Below are positions 24,776-34,021 of a stretch of DNA of 59,254 nt, piece after piece. The notes beneath the pieces were generated by a model that was not told where the DNA came from, did not search any database, and saw nothing but the letters and a program-made list of their open reading frames with translations. Source of the stretch: Synergistota bacterium (lineage in GTDB: Bacteria > Synergistota > GBS-1); the NCBI GenBank assembly GCA_021159885.1, contig JAGHDO010000067.1, forward strand, positions 1 through 59,254, given 5' to 3'. Position 1 is the first letter of the stretch; each line of letters opens with the position of its first letter. Both the position numbers and the translations under genes were made by a program.

Positions 24776-25601
24776 GAAGTTTCTCCCAAACCCTTTTAAA
24801 ATCTTCGGGGAGAGGAGCACGTATCTTAAGAAGCTTTCCGCTCAAAGGGTGTTTAAAAGAAAGCTCTTCGCAATGAAGCATACATCTGGGAACCTTACGA
24901 ATGGCTTCCTCCCAAATTCTTCCTTTTCTGTAAAGTTTCTCACCAACTACTGGATGTCCCACCATCGAGAGATGAATCCTTATCTGGTGCTTTCTACCCG
25001 TTGTTATCCTTGCCTGAAGCAATGTTGCGATATTACCACGCTTAAGAACCCTAAAAAAGGAGTGCGCTTCTTTTCCCCCCACGCGAAAGCTTACCTCAAA
25101 GGCTTCTCTATCCACTCTCCCCTCCACTATAACTATATAAAGTTTGCCAATTTCCTTTTTCTTAAACAGCTCCTTAAACTTATTAAAAACACCATCTCCC
25201 TTAGCAAAGAGGACAGCTCCAGTTGTTTCTAAGTCCAACCTATGGATGGCCCTAACCTTATATCCATCCCTTCTTAATGTGCTTTCCAAGCTTTTGGGGG
25301 ATTCATTTGTCGGCATAAAGGGGGGTTTGCTAATCGCAACTATATATTCATCCTCGTAAAGGATATCATAAGTGTAATCAGGCTCATAGATAATAGCCTC
25401 AACTCGATCTCCATCACTTAAGGGAAAGTTAGCCTTAGAAACCCTTTCCTCATTTACGAAAACCCAACCTCTATCGATAAGCCTTTTAGCCATTCTTCGC
25501 GATATAGAAAGTTCCCTTGCGAGAAACTCGCGAAGTGTGATAAGTCTATCTTTGCATTGAAAGCTCAAAAAGTCACTTAAAGTTTTTCTTTCTTTCCTCA
25601 A
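24765..25601 (-). CDS. RluA family 23S rRNA pseudouridine synthase
   Basis: The 278 residues hold an S4 RNA-binding domain (about 22-75, RRMAKRLIDRGWVFVNEERVSK) and a RluA/RluD-type catalytic domain with the signature HRLDLETTGAVLFAK (catalytic Asp), followed by LQARITTGRKHQIRIHLSMVG and HPVVGEKLY. It isomerises uridine in rRNA or tRNA; which site cannot be told. The start is probably TTG at 25601, overlapping thrS by 29 bases. A second TTG at 25568, after AAGTGA, would give an 11-residue shorter protein. It is the last gene of the long 47338-24765 run. Confidence 0.93.
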   Translation of the reverse strand: MRKERKTLSDFLSFQCKDRLITLREFLARELSISRRMAKRLIDRGWVFVNEERVSKANFPLSDGDRVEAIIYEPDYTYDILYEDEYIVAISKPPFMPTNESPKSLESTLRRDGYKVRAIHRLDLETTGAVLFAKGDGVFNKFKELFKKKEIGKLYIVIVEGRVDREAFEVSFRVGGKEAHSFFRVLKRGNIATLLQARITTGRKHQIRIHLSMVGHPVVGEKLYRKGRIWEEAIRKVPRCMLHCEELSFKHPLSGKLLKIRAPLPEDFKRVWEKLLYL

Positions 25602-27465
25602 GCAGTCTCATAAACTCCTCCAAAGTAAAGCTTCCCAGATCTCCTTCCCTTCTTTCTCTCACGGAAAGCTTTCTCTCATTAACCTCCTTATCTCCAACTA
25701 TTACCATATAGGGCACCTTCTCGAGCTGAGCTCCTCTTATCTTGTAACCAAGTTTCTCATTCCTATCGTCAAGTTCAACCCTGTACCCCGCATCAAGAAG
25801 CTTTTTATAAACTTCCCGCGCATAAGGAATGTGAGCCTCTCCTATCGTTAACACCTTTATTTGAAGTGGGGCGAGCCACAGAGGAAAGGCACCAGCATAG
25901 TGCTCTATGAGAATACCAAAAAACCTTTCTAAGCTACCATATATTACCCTGTGAAGCATTACGGGCCTGTGCCTCTCTCCATCAGGTCCGATATAGGTTA
26001 TATCGAATTTCTCCGGCATGAGAAAATCAAGCTGTATGGTACCACACTGCCATGTCCTACCTATGCAATCTTTAAGGTGAAAGTCTATCTTAGGGCCATA
26101 AAAAGCTCCCTCACCCTTCTTAATCTCATAAGGGATAGACAGGTCATCAAGCGTATCCTTAAGAGCGCTTGTTGCCTTCTCCCATATCTCATCCGATCCC
26201 ATGGCTTTCTCTGGTTTCGTACTAAGCTCAACTGAATAATCGAAACCGAATATATCCCTGTAAAAGTGATCTGCAAGCCTTATTATGCCCTCTATCTCAC
26301 TCTTTATCTGTTCGGGTGTACAGAAGATATGTGCATCATCCTGCGTAAAAGCTCTAACCCTCATGAGTCCATGCAGAACGCCAGATCTCTCATGTCTATG
26401 GACTATGCCCAGCTCAGCAAGGCGCAAAGGTAGATCTCTGTAGCTCTTTATGCCTTCTTTAAATACGAGTATCGCACCAGGGCAGTTCATCGGCTTTATA
26501 GCGTAATCCACCTCATCTATCTTAGTGAAATACATGTTTTCCTTATAGTGATCCCAATGCCCTGAGCGCTCCCAAAGCTCTCTATTAAGTACAAGAGGTG
26601 TTCTTATCTCCAAATACCCCGCTTTCCTGTGCTCCCTTCTCCAAAAATCTATAAGCTCATTTAAGACAACCATTCCCTTAGGATGGAAGAAGGGAAATCC
26701 CGGACCCTCGGGATGAAGGCTGAACAGATCAAGCTCCCTACCAAGAAGTCTGTGATCCCTCTTCTTCGCCTCTTCCAGCCTTCTTAAATGTTCTTCAAGC
26801 ATCTCCTTAGCTGGAAATGCAGTTCCATATATTCTTTGAAGCATGGGATTCCTCTCGTCCCCTCTCCAGTAAGCCCCCGCAACGCTCAAGAGCTTAAAGT
26901 ACTTTATGAGCCCGGTTGATGGAACGTGAGGTCCCGCACACAGATCTATGAACTCCCCCTGCCTATAGAAGCTGATCCTTTCATCAGGTATATCCTTAAG
27001 AAGCTCAAGCTTATAAGGTTCATCTTTAAGAATCTCCTCAGCCTCATCTCTTGTCTTAAACTCCCTTATTACAGGATAATCCTCCTCGACTATCTTCTTC
27101 ATTTCCTCCTCAATTCTCTCAAGATCCTGCGGAGAAAAACCATCGGGATAATCGAAATCATAGTAGAAGCCTTTCTCTATCGCAGGTCCTATTCCCAGCT
27201 TAACCTGAGGGAAAAGGCGCTTTACCGCCTGCGCCATAATATGAGAGGCAGTATGCCAAAAAGCCCTTTGAGCCTCAGGGTGAGAGAAATCAAGAAAGTT
27301 AACCTCACAATCCTCGTCTACCTCAAAGGTGAGCTCCACAACCTTTCCGTTAACTTCCGCCATAAGAGCCTCCTTAAACCCAAGCAAGACCGCTATATCA
27401 AGGAGCTTAGCTCCCTTATCTACACTTATAATCTTCTCTCCAACCTTAACGTTCGGCATACTCAT
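25573..27465 (-). CDS. thrS: threonyl-tRNA synthetase
   Basis: Charges tRNA-Thr in the cytoplasm. The 630 residues are full length: TGS domain (1-60), editing domain with HTASHIMAQAVKRLFP, class II core with motif 2 around RHERSGVLHGLMRVRAFTQDD and zinc ligands including the Cys in KPMNCPG, motif 3 near HRVIYGSLERFFG, and a C-terminal anticodon-binding domain. There is no T-box leader, since the gene starts within the stop of the GT2 gene (TGATG). ATG at 27465 or the ATG two codons later could be used; AAAGGAGC serves either. Confidence 0.98.
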   Translation of the reverse strand: MSMPNVKVGEKIISVDKGAKLLDIAVLLGFKEALMAEVNGKVVELTFEVDEDCEVNFLDFSHPEAQRAFWHTASHIMAQAVKRLFPQVKLGIGPAIEKGFYYDFDYPDGFSPQDLERIEEEMKKIVEEDYPVIREFKTRDEAEEILKDEPYKLELLKDIPDERISFYRQGEFIDLCAGPHVPSTGLIKYFKLLSVAGAYWRGDERNPMLQRIYGTAFPAKEMLEEHLRRLEEAKKRDHRLLGRELDLFSLHPEGPGFPFFHPKGMVVLNELIDFWRREHRKAGYLEIRTPLVLNRELWERSGHWDHYKENMYFTKIDEVDYAIKPMNCPGAILVFKEGIKSYRDLPLRLAELGIVHRHERSGVLHGLMRVRAFTQDDAHIFCTPEQIKSEIEGIIRLADHFYRDIFGFDYSVELSTKPEKAMGSDEIWEKATSALKDTLDDLSIPYEIKKGEGAFYGPKIDFHLKDCIGRTWQCGTIQLDFLMPEKFDITYIGPDGERHRPVMLHRVIYGSLERFFGILIEHYAGAFPLWLAPLQIKVLTIGEAHIPYAREVYKKLLDAGYRVELDDRNEKLGYKIRGAQLEKVPYMVIVGDKEVNERKLSVRERREGDLGSFTLEEFMRLLEERKKNFK

Positions 27466-28727
27466 CAGCTCCTTTTAAAATTTAGGTTAGTTAGCTCCTC
27501 GAGAGTCAGGGAACGCGTGTGCCTCGTGTGGGACCAGCTCCTGACTCTCACGCTCAAGAGAGCCTGAACTACAACGGGGATCCAAGTTAAACTCCATACC
27601 ACCAGATAGAAAAGATAAGGAAAAAGCCTTAAAGGGACCTTTTCCTGAATTAAAGCTACAAGTGGATAAAGCCATACCCAAACAGAAATGGAAACCCAAA
27701 GCCAAAACGGTAAAAAACCACCTGTGTGAATTCCCCCCATGCCCACATCTGCAAAGGAGGAGAGAAGAAGAAAGAATATTATAGCCCCCCCCAAGAGTAT
27801 TCTTAAGGGTGATATCGCATAAAAGAACATATCCAGCATATGAAGCTTTCCCTCCAGAATCGCTTTTTTAAGAAGGGCAAAGCCATACCTGAGCGCAACA
27901 TCCCAATGCCCTCTCATCCACCTCAATCTCTGATACCAAGATTCCCTAAACGTTAAGGGTTTCTCATCGTATACCTTGGCGTCATGTATCCAGCCCACCT
28001 TTACCCCCTTAAGGTTAAGCTTAACAGTTAGCTCAAGATCTTCAGTTAGTGAGGTTAAACCAAGAGCATACCTTTCCAGGAGATCACGCGTTAGGGAAAA
28101 CCCCGTTCCACCGAGGACAGCGGAGAAACCGAGCCTCCACCTCGCGAACTGAAAAACTCTGTTGGATATCCAGTATCCAAGCGCATAAGCCTTAGTTACC
28201 CAGCTATCGAGCGGATTCTTTGTATCAAGATAACACTGGACTACCTTTTCCCCTGAAAGAAGCCTTTCATTAACTCTCCTAAGAAAGTTAAGAGATACCA
28301 GGTTATCAGCATCGAAAACACAAACCGCATCGAAGTCCTCTTCCTCAAGAAGCCGCTTGAAAGCCCAATCAAGCGCATACTGCTTGCCCTTTTTTAAAGG
28401 ATCATATCTCCTCCACACAATTGCTCCGCTTTTAAGGGCAACTTCAGCCGTATCGTCGGTGCAGTTATCAGCTATAACTATAATCTTATAAAAATCACTT
28501 GGATAATCCAACCTTTTCAGGTTCTCTATAAGTCTATCTATCACATCTCGCTCATTATGAGCAGGAATCAAAATAGTGAATCTTAAAAAACGCTCTTCCC
28601 GCGCCTTTTTTTCCCTACGCCACGGAAGCAGCCCCACCGTATATACGAAAACATAATATCCGCCCAGAAGAGCTACCACGAACTGGACGAACAGCGTAAG
28701 ATAAAACCAGATTTCTCCCCCGCTCAT
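27465..28727 (-). CDS. membrane glycosyltransferase, GT2 family
   Basis: The 420 residues have an N-terminal membrane span (about 8-32), a GT-A catalytic domain with TILIPAHNERDVI, DADN (the DxD site), TEDLELTVKL and QRLRWMRG, then three or four C-terminal spans (from about 290). The D, D, TED, QxxRW set marks processive or polyprenyl-linked synthases like those making N-acetylglucosamine or glucan polymers. Sugar and product are unknown. It overlaps gltX by 4 bases and thrS by 1 base, so it is placed oddly inside a translation-gene run. It may serve surface polysaccharide, like csaB further upstream. Confidence 0.9.
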   Translation of the reverse strand: MSGGEIWFYLTLFVQFVVALLGGYYVFVYTVGLLPWRREKKAREERFLRFTILIPAHNERDVIDRLIENLKRLDYPSDFYKIIVIADNCTDDTAEVALKSGAIVWRRYDPLKKGKQYALDWAFKRLLEEEDFDAVCVFDADNLVSLNFLRRVNERLLSGEKVVQCYLDTKNPLDSWVTKAYALGYWISNRVFQFARWRLGFSAVLGGTGFSLTRDLLERYALGLTSLTEDLELTVKLNLKGVKVGWIHDAKVYDEKPLTFRESWYQRLRWMRGHWDVALRYGFALLKKAILEGKLHMLDMFFYAISPLRILLGGAIIFFLLLSSFADVGMGGIHTGGFLPFWLWVSISVWVWLYPLVALIQEKVPLRLFPYLFYLVVWSLTWIPVVVQALLSVRVRSWSHTRHTRSLTLEELTNLNFKRS

Positions 28728-30148
28728 CTTTCCTCCAGCATTTCTAAAGCCCTTTTAGCCCTCCCAATAGCCTCCTCTATACCGATGAGCTCTATAAAGT
28801 GATAAAGCTCTGGCCCGGATCTCCTTCCCGTCAGAGCAACCCTTAGCGGAAAGAGAACTTTGCCGGTTTTAAGCCCAAGGCTTTTAACAAGGCTCCTTAG
28901 AAGTTCCCAAACCTCGGTAGCTCCCAACTCTCTTTCAGCATATGGGGAAAAAAGCTCAATAAAGCTCCTGAGAATATTGGGAACCTCTTCCTTCCTAAGG
29001 TTCTTCATCAACTCATCCTTGGGAGAAAGTGAATACCTAATCAGAGGAATTGCTTCCTCAACCATTTCCCTCAAGGTAGAGGTATGCTCCCTGTAAACCG
29101 AAACTACCCTCTTAAGCCAAACATCATCATCAGGAAAGCCTGCCCTCTGGAAAAAGGGCTTAGCATACGAAAAGATCCTTTCGAGCGGGAGCTTTCTCAT
29201 GTAGTAGCCATTCATCCAGCGAAGCTTTCCCGCGTCGAAAACGGCAGGGCTCTTAGAAAGCCTATCAAGAGAAAAAGCCTCTATCATTTCCTCCATGGAA
29301 AATATTTCTCTCTCATCTGGAGATGACCAACCAAGAAGCAGAAGATAATTATCAAGTGCCTCTGGAAGATAACCATCTTCTCTGTATTTTCCAACTGAAA
29401 CTGCTCCATGCCGCTTACTCAGCTTTTTTCTATCAGGTCCCAGTATCATAGACACGTGAACAAACTGCGGAGGATCCCATTCAAAAGCTCTATATATCAA
29501 AAGCTGCTTTGGAGTATTAGCTATATGCTCATCAGCCCTTATAACGTGAGTTATATTCATATAGTGATCATCGATAACCACCGCGAAATTATAGGTAGGA
29601 ACACCGTCTGATCTCATTATCACGAAATCGCCTATTTCTGATAGCTTAAACCTCAGCTCCCCCTTTACCAGATCGCAGAAGCTTATCTCACTTTCGTCCG
29701 GAACTTTGAACCGCAACACTGGAACCCTACCCTCGGCCTCAAGTTTTCTTCTTTCACTCTCGGAAAGGTTTCTACATCTGCCATCGTATCTTGGCGTCAT
29801 TCCCCTCCTCAGCATATCCTCCCTCATCTTCTCTATTTCCTCCTCCGTGCAATAGCATGGGTAAGCGAGCCCTTTCTCAAGCAATTCCTCCGCATGCTTT
29901 CTATATATGTCCAGTCTATCGGTCTGTCTGTAAGGCCCTTCATCCCAGAGCAACCCAAGCCATTTCAGATCCTCCATAATAGCCCTTTCTGCCTCGACAG
30001 TTGATCTTTCCCTATCAGTGTCCTCTATCCTGAGAATAAAGCTCCCTTTCATCTTCTTAGCAAATAGATAGTTAAATAACGCCGTTCTTGCTCCGCCAAC
30101 GTGGAGATATCCTGTGGGGCTGGGAGCAAATCTAACTCTAACGCTCAA
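28724..30148 (-). CDS. gltX: glutamyl-tRNA synthetase
   Basis: Charges tRNA-Glu, possibly also tRNA-Gln if the organism uses the amidotransferase route; the window does not tell. The 474 residues show the class I signature PSPTGYLHVGGARTALFNYL (HIGH-type) and KLSKRHGAVS (KMSKS-type), with the usual Rossmann core and helical anticodon-binding C-terminus. A CYCTEEE segment lies at the place where many bacterial enzymes hold a zinc-like site. It starts 6 bases after rlpA and overlaps GT2 by 4 bases. Confidence 0.98.
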   Translation of the reverse strand: MSVRVRFAPSPTGYLHVGGARTALFNYLFAKKMKGSFILRIEDTDRERSTVEAERAIMEDLKWLGLLWDEGPYRQTDRLDIYRKHAEELLEKGLAYPCYCTEEEIEKMREDMLRRGMTPRYDGRCRNLSESERRKLEAEGRVPVLRFKVPDESEISFCDLVKGELRFKLSEIGDFVIMRSDGVPTYNFAVVIDDHYMNITHVIRADEHIANTPKQLLIYRAFEWDPPQFVHVSMILGPDRKKLSKRHGAVSVGKYREDGYLPEALDNYLLLLGWSSPDEREIFSMEEMIEAFSLDRLSKSPAVFDAGKLRWMNGYYMRKLPLERIFSYAKPFFQRAGFPDDDVWLKRVVSVYREHTSTLREMVEEAIPLIRYSLSPKDELMKNLRKEEVPNILRSFIELFSPYAERELGATEVWELLRSLVKSLGLKTGKVLFPLRVALTGRRSGPELYHFIELIGIEEAIGRAKRALEMLEER

Positions 30149-30154
30149 AAGCCT

Positions 30155-30907
30155 TCACCTCTTCCCTCCAAATCTATCATCCCACTGGATTACTTCAACC
30201 TTTACCTTGATCACGCCTTTCTTGACCATATTAAGAAGCTCAGCAGCGAGCTTAGAGAGATCCACTATCCTTCCCTTAACGTAAGGACCCCTGTCTATTA
30301 TCCTAACTATAACCCACTTACCGGTTTTTAAGTCCGTAACCTTAACGAGCGAGTCGAAGGGCAGCGTTTTTGACGCCGCAACGAGCTTCCTATCCCAGAA
30401 GAGCTCTCCACTTGCGGTTCGCCTCATATTCCAGCGTCTTCCACCATACCATGAAGCATAACCTACCATTATCCTCGGGTGAGAGAGTCTTCGAGACCAT
30501 AGTCTGTAAGCCTGAAGACGAGACATCCCATAACAAAGGTTATTCAACCACTTGGCAGCAAGGTAAAATGGCGTTGTTTTATTCCTCTCTGCGTCTTGCG
30601 CCGTAATCTTGAAGATATTAATTCCATCATATCGGATTAAATAGCCTCCATCCCTCGCCTTAACCGCCTCGAACTTTCTGAAAAGTATCCCTCTCTTCCA
30701 GAGGGAATTTATCTTACAAGCGAAATCGTTCGCTCTCCTCTCAGCATCATCTCCCTTAAGTCTCATAACGAGATAGCCCGAAAACCTGACCTCAACTAAG
30801 TCTCCCTTTTTCTCGTACCAGCAAGGAAACGAAAGAGCGTAAGACGAAGCGGTGACGAGAAGCAAAAGAAACAAAACTAAGGTGAGAAACACGGTCCTCT
30901 TACCCAT
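30155..30907 (-). CDS. rlpA: RlpA-like double-psi beta-barrel exported protein
   Basis: A signal peptide (residues 1 to about 25, ending SSYA) leads to about 110 residues of unassigned sequence. A RlpA domain follows (about 145-240): GYASWYGGR, TASGE, LVAASKTLPFDSLVKVTDL, and the signature DRGPYVKGRIVDLSKLAAELL. RlpA proteins bind or cleave denuded septal glycan. Its DRGPYV Asp and the barrel are intact. No lipobox is present, so it is likely a soluble periplasmic form. The N-terminal region, with its YEKKGDLVEVRFSGYLVMRL opening, may sense envelope components. It overlaps ispF by 8 bases. Confidence 0.88.
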   Translation of the reverse strand: MGKRTVFLTLVLFLLLLVTASSYALSFPCWYEKKGDLVEVRFSGYLVMRLKGDDAERRANDFACKINSLWKRGILFRKFEAVKARDGGYLIRYDGINIFKITAQDAERNKTTPFYLAAKWLNNLCYGMSRLQAYRLWSRRLSHPRIMVGYASWYGGRRWNMRRTASGELFWDRKLVAASKTLPFDSLVKVTDLKTGKWVIVRIIDRGPYVKGRIVDLSKLAAELLNMVKKGVIKVKVEVIQWDDRFGGKR

Positions 30908-31385
30908 TGCTCTTCACCACCTTCACGATAGTTATAGCTGAAATTCCTTCTCCCCTTCCAAGAGCTCCCAGCCCCTCAGGACTAACCGCCTTTACGCTAA
31001 CCATCCCTATATCTATGCCAAGCATGGATGATATATTTTCTCTCATCGCAGATATATATTTCTTAAGACGCGGTACCTGAGCAACTACCGTTATATCAAC
31101 CTGGTATGGGGAATAACCCCTATCTTTTAGCATCATGAGCACTTTCCTAAGAAAATAATCGCTTCTCATTCCTTCATACACCGGATCTCCCGGAGGGAAA
31201 TAATCTCCGAGATCCCCCAGCGCTAAGGCTCCGAGCAAAGCATCGCATAGAGAATGCAGAACAACATCAGCATCCGAGTGGCCCAAAAGCCCTTCTGAAT
31301 GCTCTATTTCCACCCCTCCCAAAAAAAGCTTTTTGCCTCTTACAAGAGGATGAATATCATATCCTAACCCTATTCTTCCCTCCAT
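30900..31385 (-). CDS. ispF: 2-C-methyl-D-erythritol 2,4-cyclodiphosphate synthase
   Basis: Fifth enzyme of the MEP isoprenoid route; forms the cyclic diphosphate and releases CMP. The 161 residues include metal ligands in GYDIHPL and the SDADVVLHSLCDALLGA block, GDLGDYFPP, and the C-terminal SVKAVSPEGLGALGRGEGI. Length and all motifs are normal. It shows that the organism makes isoprenoids by the MEP route. There is no ispD fused to it or adjacent. The gene lies 7 bases after the PIN/TRAM gene. Confidence 0.97.
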   Translation of the reverse strand: MEGRIGLGYDIHPLVRGKKLFLGGVEIEHSEGLLGHSDADVVLHSLCDALLGALALGDLGDYFPPGDPVYEGMRSDYFLRKVLMMLKDRGYSPYQVDITVVAQVPRLKKYISAMRENISSMLGIDIGMVSVKAVSPEGLGALGRGEGISAITIVKVVKSNG

Positions 31386-31392
31386 TTTTATC

Positions 31393-32508
31393 CTATCTTA
31401 ACACCTTCTTTATCTTGCCGAATATCATCCTGCCCGCCGCGGTTTGAAGAACGCTCGTCACAGAAATCTCAACGGTTTTACCTATATAATACTTTCCCTC
31501 CTCAACAACTACCATCGTTCCATCATCAAGATATCCTACTCCCTGCCCCATTTCTTTACCCTCTCTTATTATCTGAATGACGAGCTCCTCACCGGGCAGA
31601 ACCACAGGCTTCAGCGCATTAGCCAACTCGTTTATATTGAGCACCTTTATTCCTTCTATATTAGCAACTTTATTTAAATTGTAATCCGTGGTTATTATCT
31701 CAGCATTGAGTTTCTTAGCAAGAGATATAAGCTTCTCATCAACGTTTCTCCCCTCTACATCTCCCTCGTATATCTTGACGTTATTCCCTCCCTCACTCTG
31801 TAGCTTGGTTAAAACATCAAGGCCCCTCCTTCCCCTGTTTCTCTTCATCGGATCCGTGGAATCCGCAACATACTGGAGCTCATTGAGAACGAATTTCGGT
31901 ATCAGAATCACACCCTCGAGGAAACCGCTTTTATAAATATCAAATATTCTTCCATCTATTATAACACTCGTATCTACTATCTTTGGACAAACCATCTCCC
32001 CATAAGCACTATCTCTTTTCAACCCTTTAAAGGAAAACCTATCCTTAAGCCGTGGAATAGATCCGAAAAACGATATTATCTCTTCCTTTTTAGTGAGCGC
32101 TAATCTGACACCTAAATATCCAAAGGCTATGTTAAGTATCAAGGGAAAGTAATCCCCTATTATCGGAATGGGGGTAAGAGAAACCGCTAAGAGATTGGCA
32201 ATCACAAGCCCCAAGATCAACCCAAGCAAACCTATCGCTATATCGGTAGCCGGAAATTTTTGAAGATCACTTTCAACCTTGCTAACCACTCTCAAAATGG
32301 AACCTATTATGCCTGGAGAAAATATGTACATAATAAAGCCCCCGAAGACCGTAATAGCACCAACCAGGCTCATTTTACCCACCGCGGTCAACGGATGCTC
32401 TATATATTTGAGAGTATATAAGCCAACCTGATATCCTATTCCCACGCCGAGGAGAACGAAGGTTATCTGAAGGAGCTTTTCCACAAAACGCGGCTGTTTC
32501 TCACCCAA
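31393..32508 (-). CDS. membrane PIN-TRAM domain protein (YacL-type)
   Basis: The 371 residues begin with four membrane spans (about 10-30, 38-62, 85-112 and 117-135). A PIN nuclease domain (about 175-290) follows with acidic residues in [20 protein letters not shown] and [11 protein letters not shown], then a TRAM domain at the end ([28 protein letters not shown]). This is the YacL/TTHA0540 layout, thought to be a membrane-tethered RNase. The start is TTG at 32508, with AGGAGGTGT seven bases upstream. It lies 3 bases after recR. In many Firmicutes the gene is next to ispD-ispF, as it nearly is here. Confidence 0.93.
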   Translation of the reverse strand: MGEKQPRFVEKLLQITFVLLGVGIGYQVGLYTLKYIEHPLTAVGKMSLVGAITVFGGFIMYIFSPGIIGSILRVVSKVESDLQKFPATDIAIGLLGLILGLVIANLLAVSLTPIPIIGDYFPLILNIAFGYLGVRLALTKKEEIISFFGSIPRLKDRFSFKGLKRDSAYGEMVCPKIVDTSVIIDGRIFDIYKSGFLEGVILIPKFVLNELQYVADSTDPMKRNRGRRGLDVLTKLQSEGGNNVKIYEGDVEGRNVDEKLISLAKKLNAEIITTDYNLNKVANIEGIKVLNINELANALKPVVLPGEELVIQIIREGKEMGQGVGYLDDGTMVVVEEGKYYIGKTVEISVTSVLQTAAGRMIFGKIKKVLR

Positions 32509-32511
32509 CTA

Positions 32512-33117
32512 TCACACCTCCTCTATCATCCTCCTACCCTCGAAAGCCTTCGTTAAAGTCAACGAATCCGCCATTTCTATATCCCCGCCTATGGGAATTC
32601 CAAAGGCAAGACGTGTAATCTTAACCCTAAAAGGCTTAAGAAGCTCTGCTATATAAAACATAGTAGTATCTCCCTCGACGCTCGGGTCAAGAGCTAATAT
32701 AACCTCCCTCACATCCCCATTTCTAACCCTGTTTATTAACCCCTCAATATTTATATCCTCAGGGCTTCTCCCCTCAACAAACGATATAAGTCCACCCAAA
32801 ACGTGATAAACTCCCTTATAACACGATGCTCTCTCTATGCTTAAAAGATCAAGAGTATCCTCTACAACACATATAACCGATCGGTCTCTCGAAGGATCAG
32901 AACATATACCACACGGATCGCTATCACTAAGAGCCCCACACACGGAACACGGTCTTAGCTTCTCACGCACCTCAACGAGAAGATCGGCTATCCTTCTAAC
33001 TCTCTCAGGCTTTTCTCTAAGGAGATAAAAAACGATTCGTTGAGAGCTCTTTTCTCCCAATCCCGGAAGCTCGCTTAAAAGCGCTATAAGTTCCTTAAGA
33101 GACTTGGCTAAAACCAA
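32512..33117 (-). CDS. recR: recombination protein RecR
   Basis: RecR works with RecF/RecO to load RecA at gaps. The 201 residues have the helix-hairpin-helix ([20 protein letters not shown]), four-Cys zinc finger ([16 protein letters not shown]), Toprim domain ([15 protein letters not shown] and [13 protein letters not shown]) and a C-terminal [12 protein letters not shown]. The start codon is TTG at 33117, preceded by GGGAGGT about 11 bases away, and it overlaps ybaB by 10 bases. The ybaB-recR pairing is conserved across bacteria. Confidence 0.97.
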   Translation of the reverse strand: MVLAKSLKELIALLSELPGLGEKSSQRIVFYLLREKPERVRRIADLLVEVREKLRPCSVCGALSDSDPCGICSDPSRDRSVICVVEDTLDLLSIERASCYKGVYHVLGGLISFVEGRSPEDINIEGLINRVRNGDVREVILALDPSVEGDTTMFYIAELLKPFRVKITRLAFGIPIGGDIEMADSLTLTKAFEGRRMIEEV

Positions 33118-33401
33118 GGGAGCTTCATACCTCCCAGAAGACTTCCCATCCTGCTCATCGCCAGCTCACGAGCCTTCTTTAAGGCATCGTTCGTAGCAGC
33201 AACTATAAGATCGGAAAGCATTTCAACATCCTCGGGATTAACAACCTCCGGTTCTATATGAACTTCCAGTATCTCCTGCTGACCGTTAGCCACAACCCTT
33301 ACCATACCACCACCAGCGGATCCCTCAACCGTTTCCATAGCAAGTTCCTGCTGAACCTTTACGAGCCTATCCTGAAGCTGTTTAAATAATTTCCCTCCCA
33401 A
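33108..33401 (-). CDS. YbaB/EbfC family nucleoid-associated protein
   Basis: A small DNA-binding protein forming tweezer-like dimers. I start at TTG 33401, since AAGGGGGTG lies six bases ahead; the GTG at 33410 is part of that very site. This gives 97 residues: helix with [19 protein letters not shown], central sheet ([22 protein letters not shown]), and a C-terminal helix with [18 protein letters not shown]. All are typical of the family. It overlaps recR and may be transcribed with it. Confidence 0.93.
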   Translation of the reverse strand: MGGKLFKQLQDRLVKVQQELAMETVEGSAGGGMVRVVANGQQEILEVHIEPEVVNPEDVEMLSDLIVAATNDALKKARELAMSRMGSLLGGMKLPWF

Positions 33402-33414
33402 GAAAAACACCCCC

Positions 33415-33861
33415 TTAATAGTGATAGGGCTCTTTCCTCATTATCTTAAAAGCCCTATATATTTGCTCAAAAAGTATCACTCTCGCGAGCTCATGCGTGA
33501 AAGTCAATCTCGAAAGAGACCAAACACATGAGACACGCTTCCTAACCTCCTCGGATAACCCTTTTATCCCCCCGAGAATGAAGACCGGCTCCCGTCCTTT
33601 AACAAAAAGCTCCTCGAGCTTCTGTGAAAGTCCCATAGACGTTATCATCTCTCCCCTTTCATCAAGGGCTATAAGAAAATCCCTTTCCCTTAAGGCCTTT
33701 AATATCTTCTTTCCCTCGGTCTCTGGGTCACCGCTTTCCGGAATTTCATCGATACTTATCCTACAAAGCGGTTTAAGCCTTTTTAAGTACTCATTTATAG
33801 CATCTTTATAGAAGGACTGCCTTATTTTCCCCACTGCTACTACCCTTATCCTGTAAGCCAT
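33415..33861 (-). CDS. rlmH: 23S rRNA (pseudouridine1915-N3)-methyltransferase RlmH
   Basis: RlmH is a SPOUT methyltransferase acting on 70S ribosomes at position 1915. The 148 residues show the SAM-binding knot segment [13 protein letters not shown] and the C-terminal LTFHTHELAR-type block, here [19 protein letters not shown], ending in KEPYHY. The family usually has GGADG where this has GGIKG, a mild change. It overlaps DUF951 by 56 bases in another frame, an unusually long overlap even for this compact run. The start [13 protein letters not shown] fits the family N-terminus. Confidence 0.94.
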   Translation of the reverse strand: MAYRIRVVAVGKIRQSFYKDAINEYLKRLKPLCRISIDEIPESGDPETEGKKILKALRERDFLIALDERGEMITSMGLSQKLEELFVKGREPVFILGGIKGLSEEVRKRVSCVWSLSRLTFTHELARVILFEQIYRAFKIMRKEPYHY

Positions 33862-34021
33862 GCTTAACCATCAACCTCTTTAACCTGCTTCTTGGAAGCC
33901 ATATTTCTCTGCCACATCTCATACATCTAAGCTTAACATCTGCACCCGTTCTTATGACTTTCCACTTCCGTCCCCCGCAAGGGTGAGCCTTCCTCAGAGC
34001 GACAATACTTCCAACCCTCAT
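33806..34021 (-). CDS. DUF951 family small zinc-ribbon-like protein
   Basis: The 71 residues match DUF951: VGSIVALRKAHPCGGRKWKVIRTGADVKLRCMRCGREI, with the conserved HPCGG and CMRCGR pair that may bind zinc. The function is unknown; the family is common in Firmicutes, Synergistota and Thermotogota. The last 15 residues or so ([14 protein letters not shown]) are outside the usual domain and are read through the 56-base overlap with rlmH. The start overlaps the upstream stop (ATGA). Confidence 0.9.
   Translation of the reverse strand: MRVGSIVALRKAHPCGGRKWKVIRTGADVKLRCMRCGREIWLPRSRLKRLMVKHGLQDKGSSSGENKAVLL

Noticed and set aside
26926-27567. 213-codon open frame antisense to thrS
   Set aside because: It lies opposite well-conserved thrS sequence and has a Leu/Arg-rich nonsense composition.
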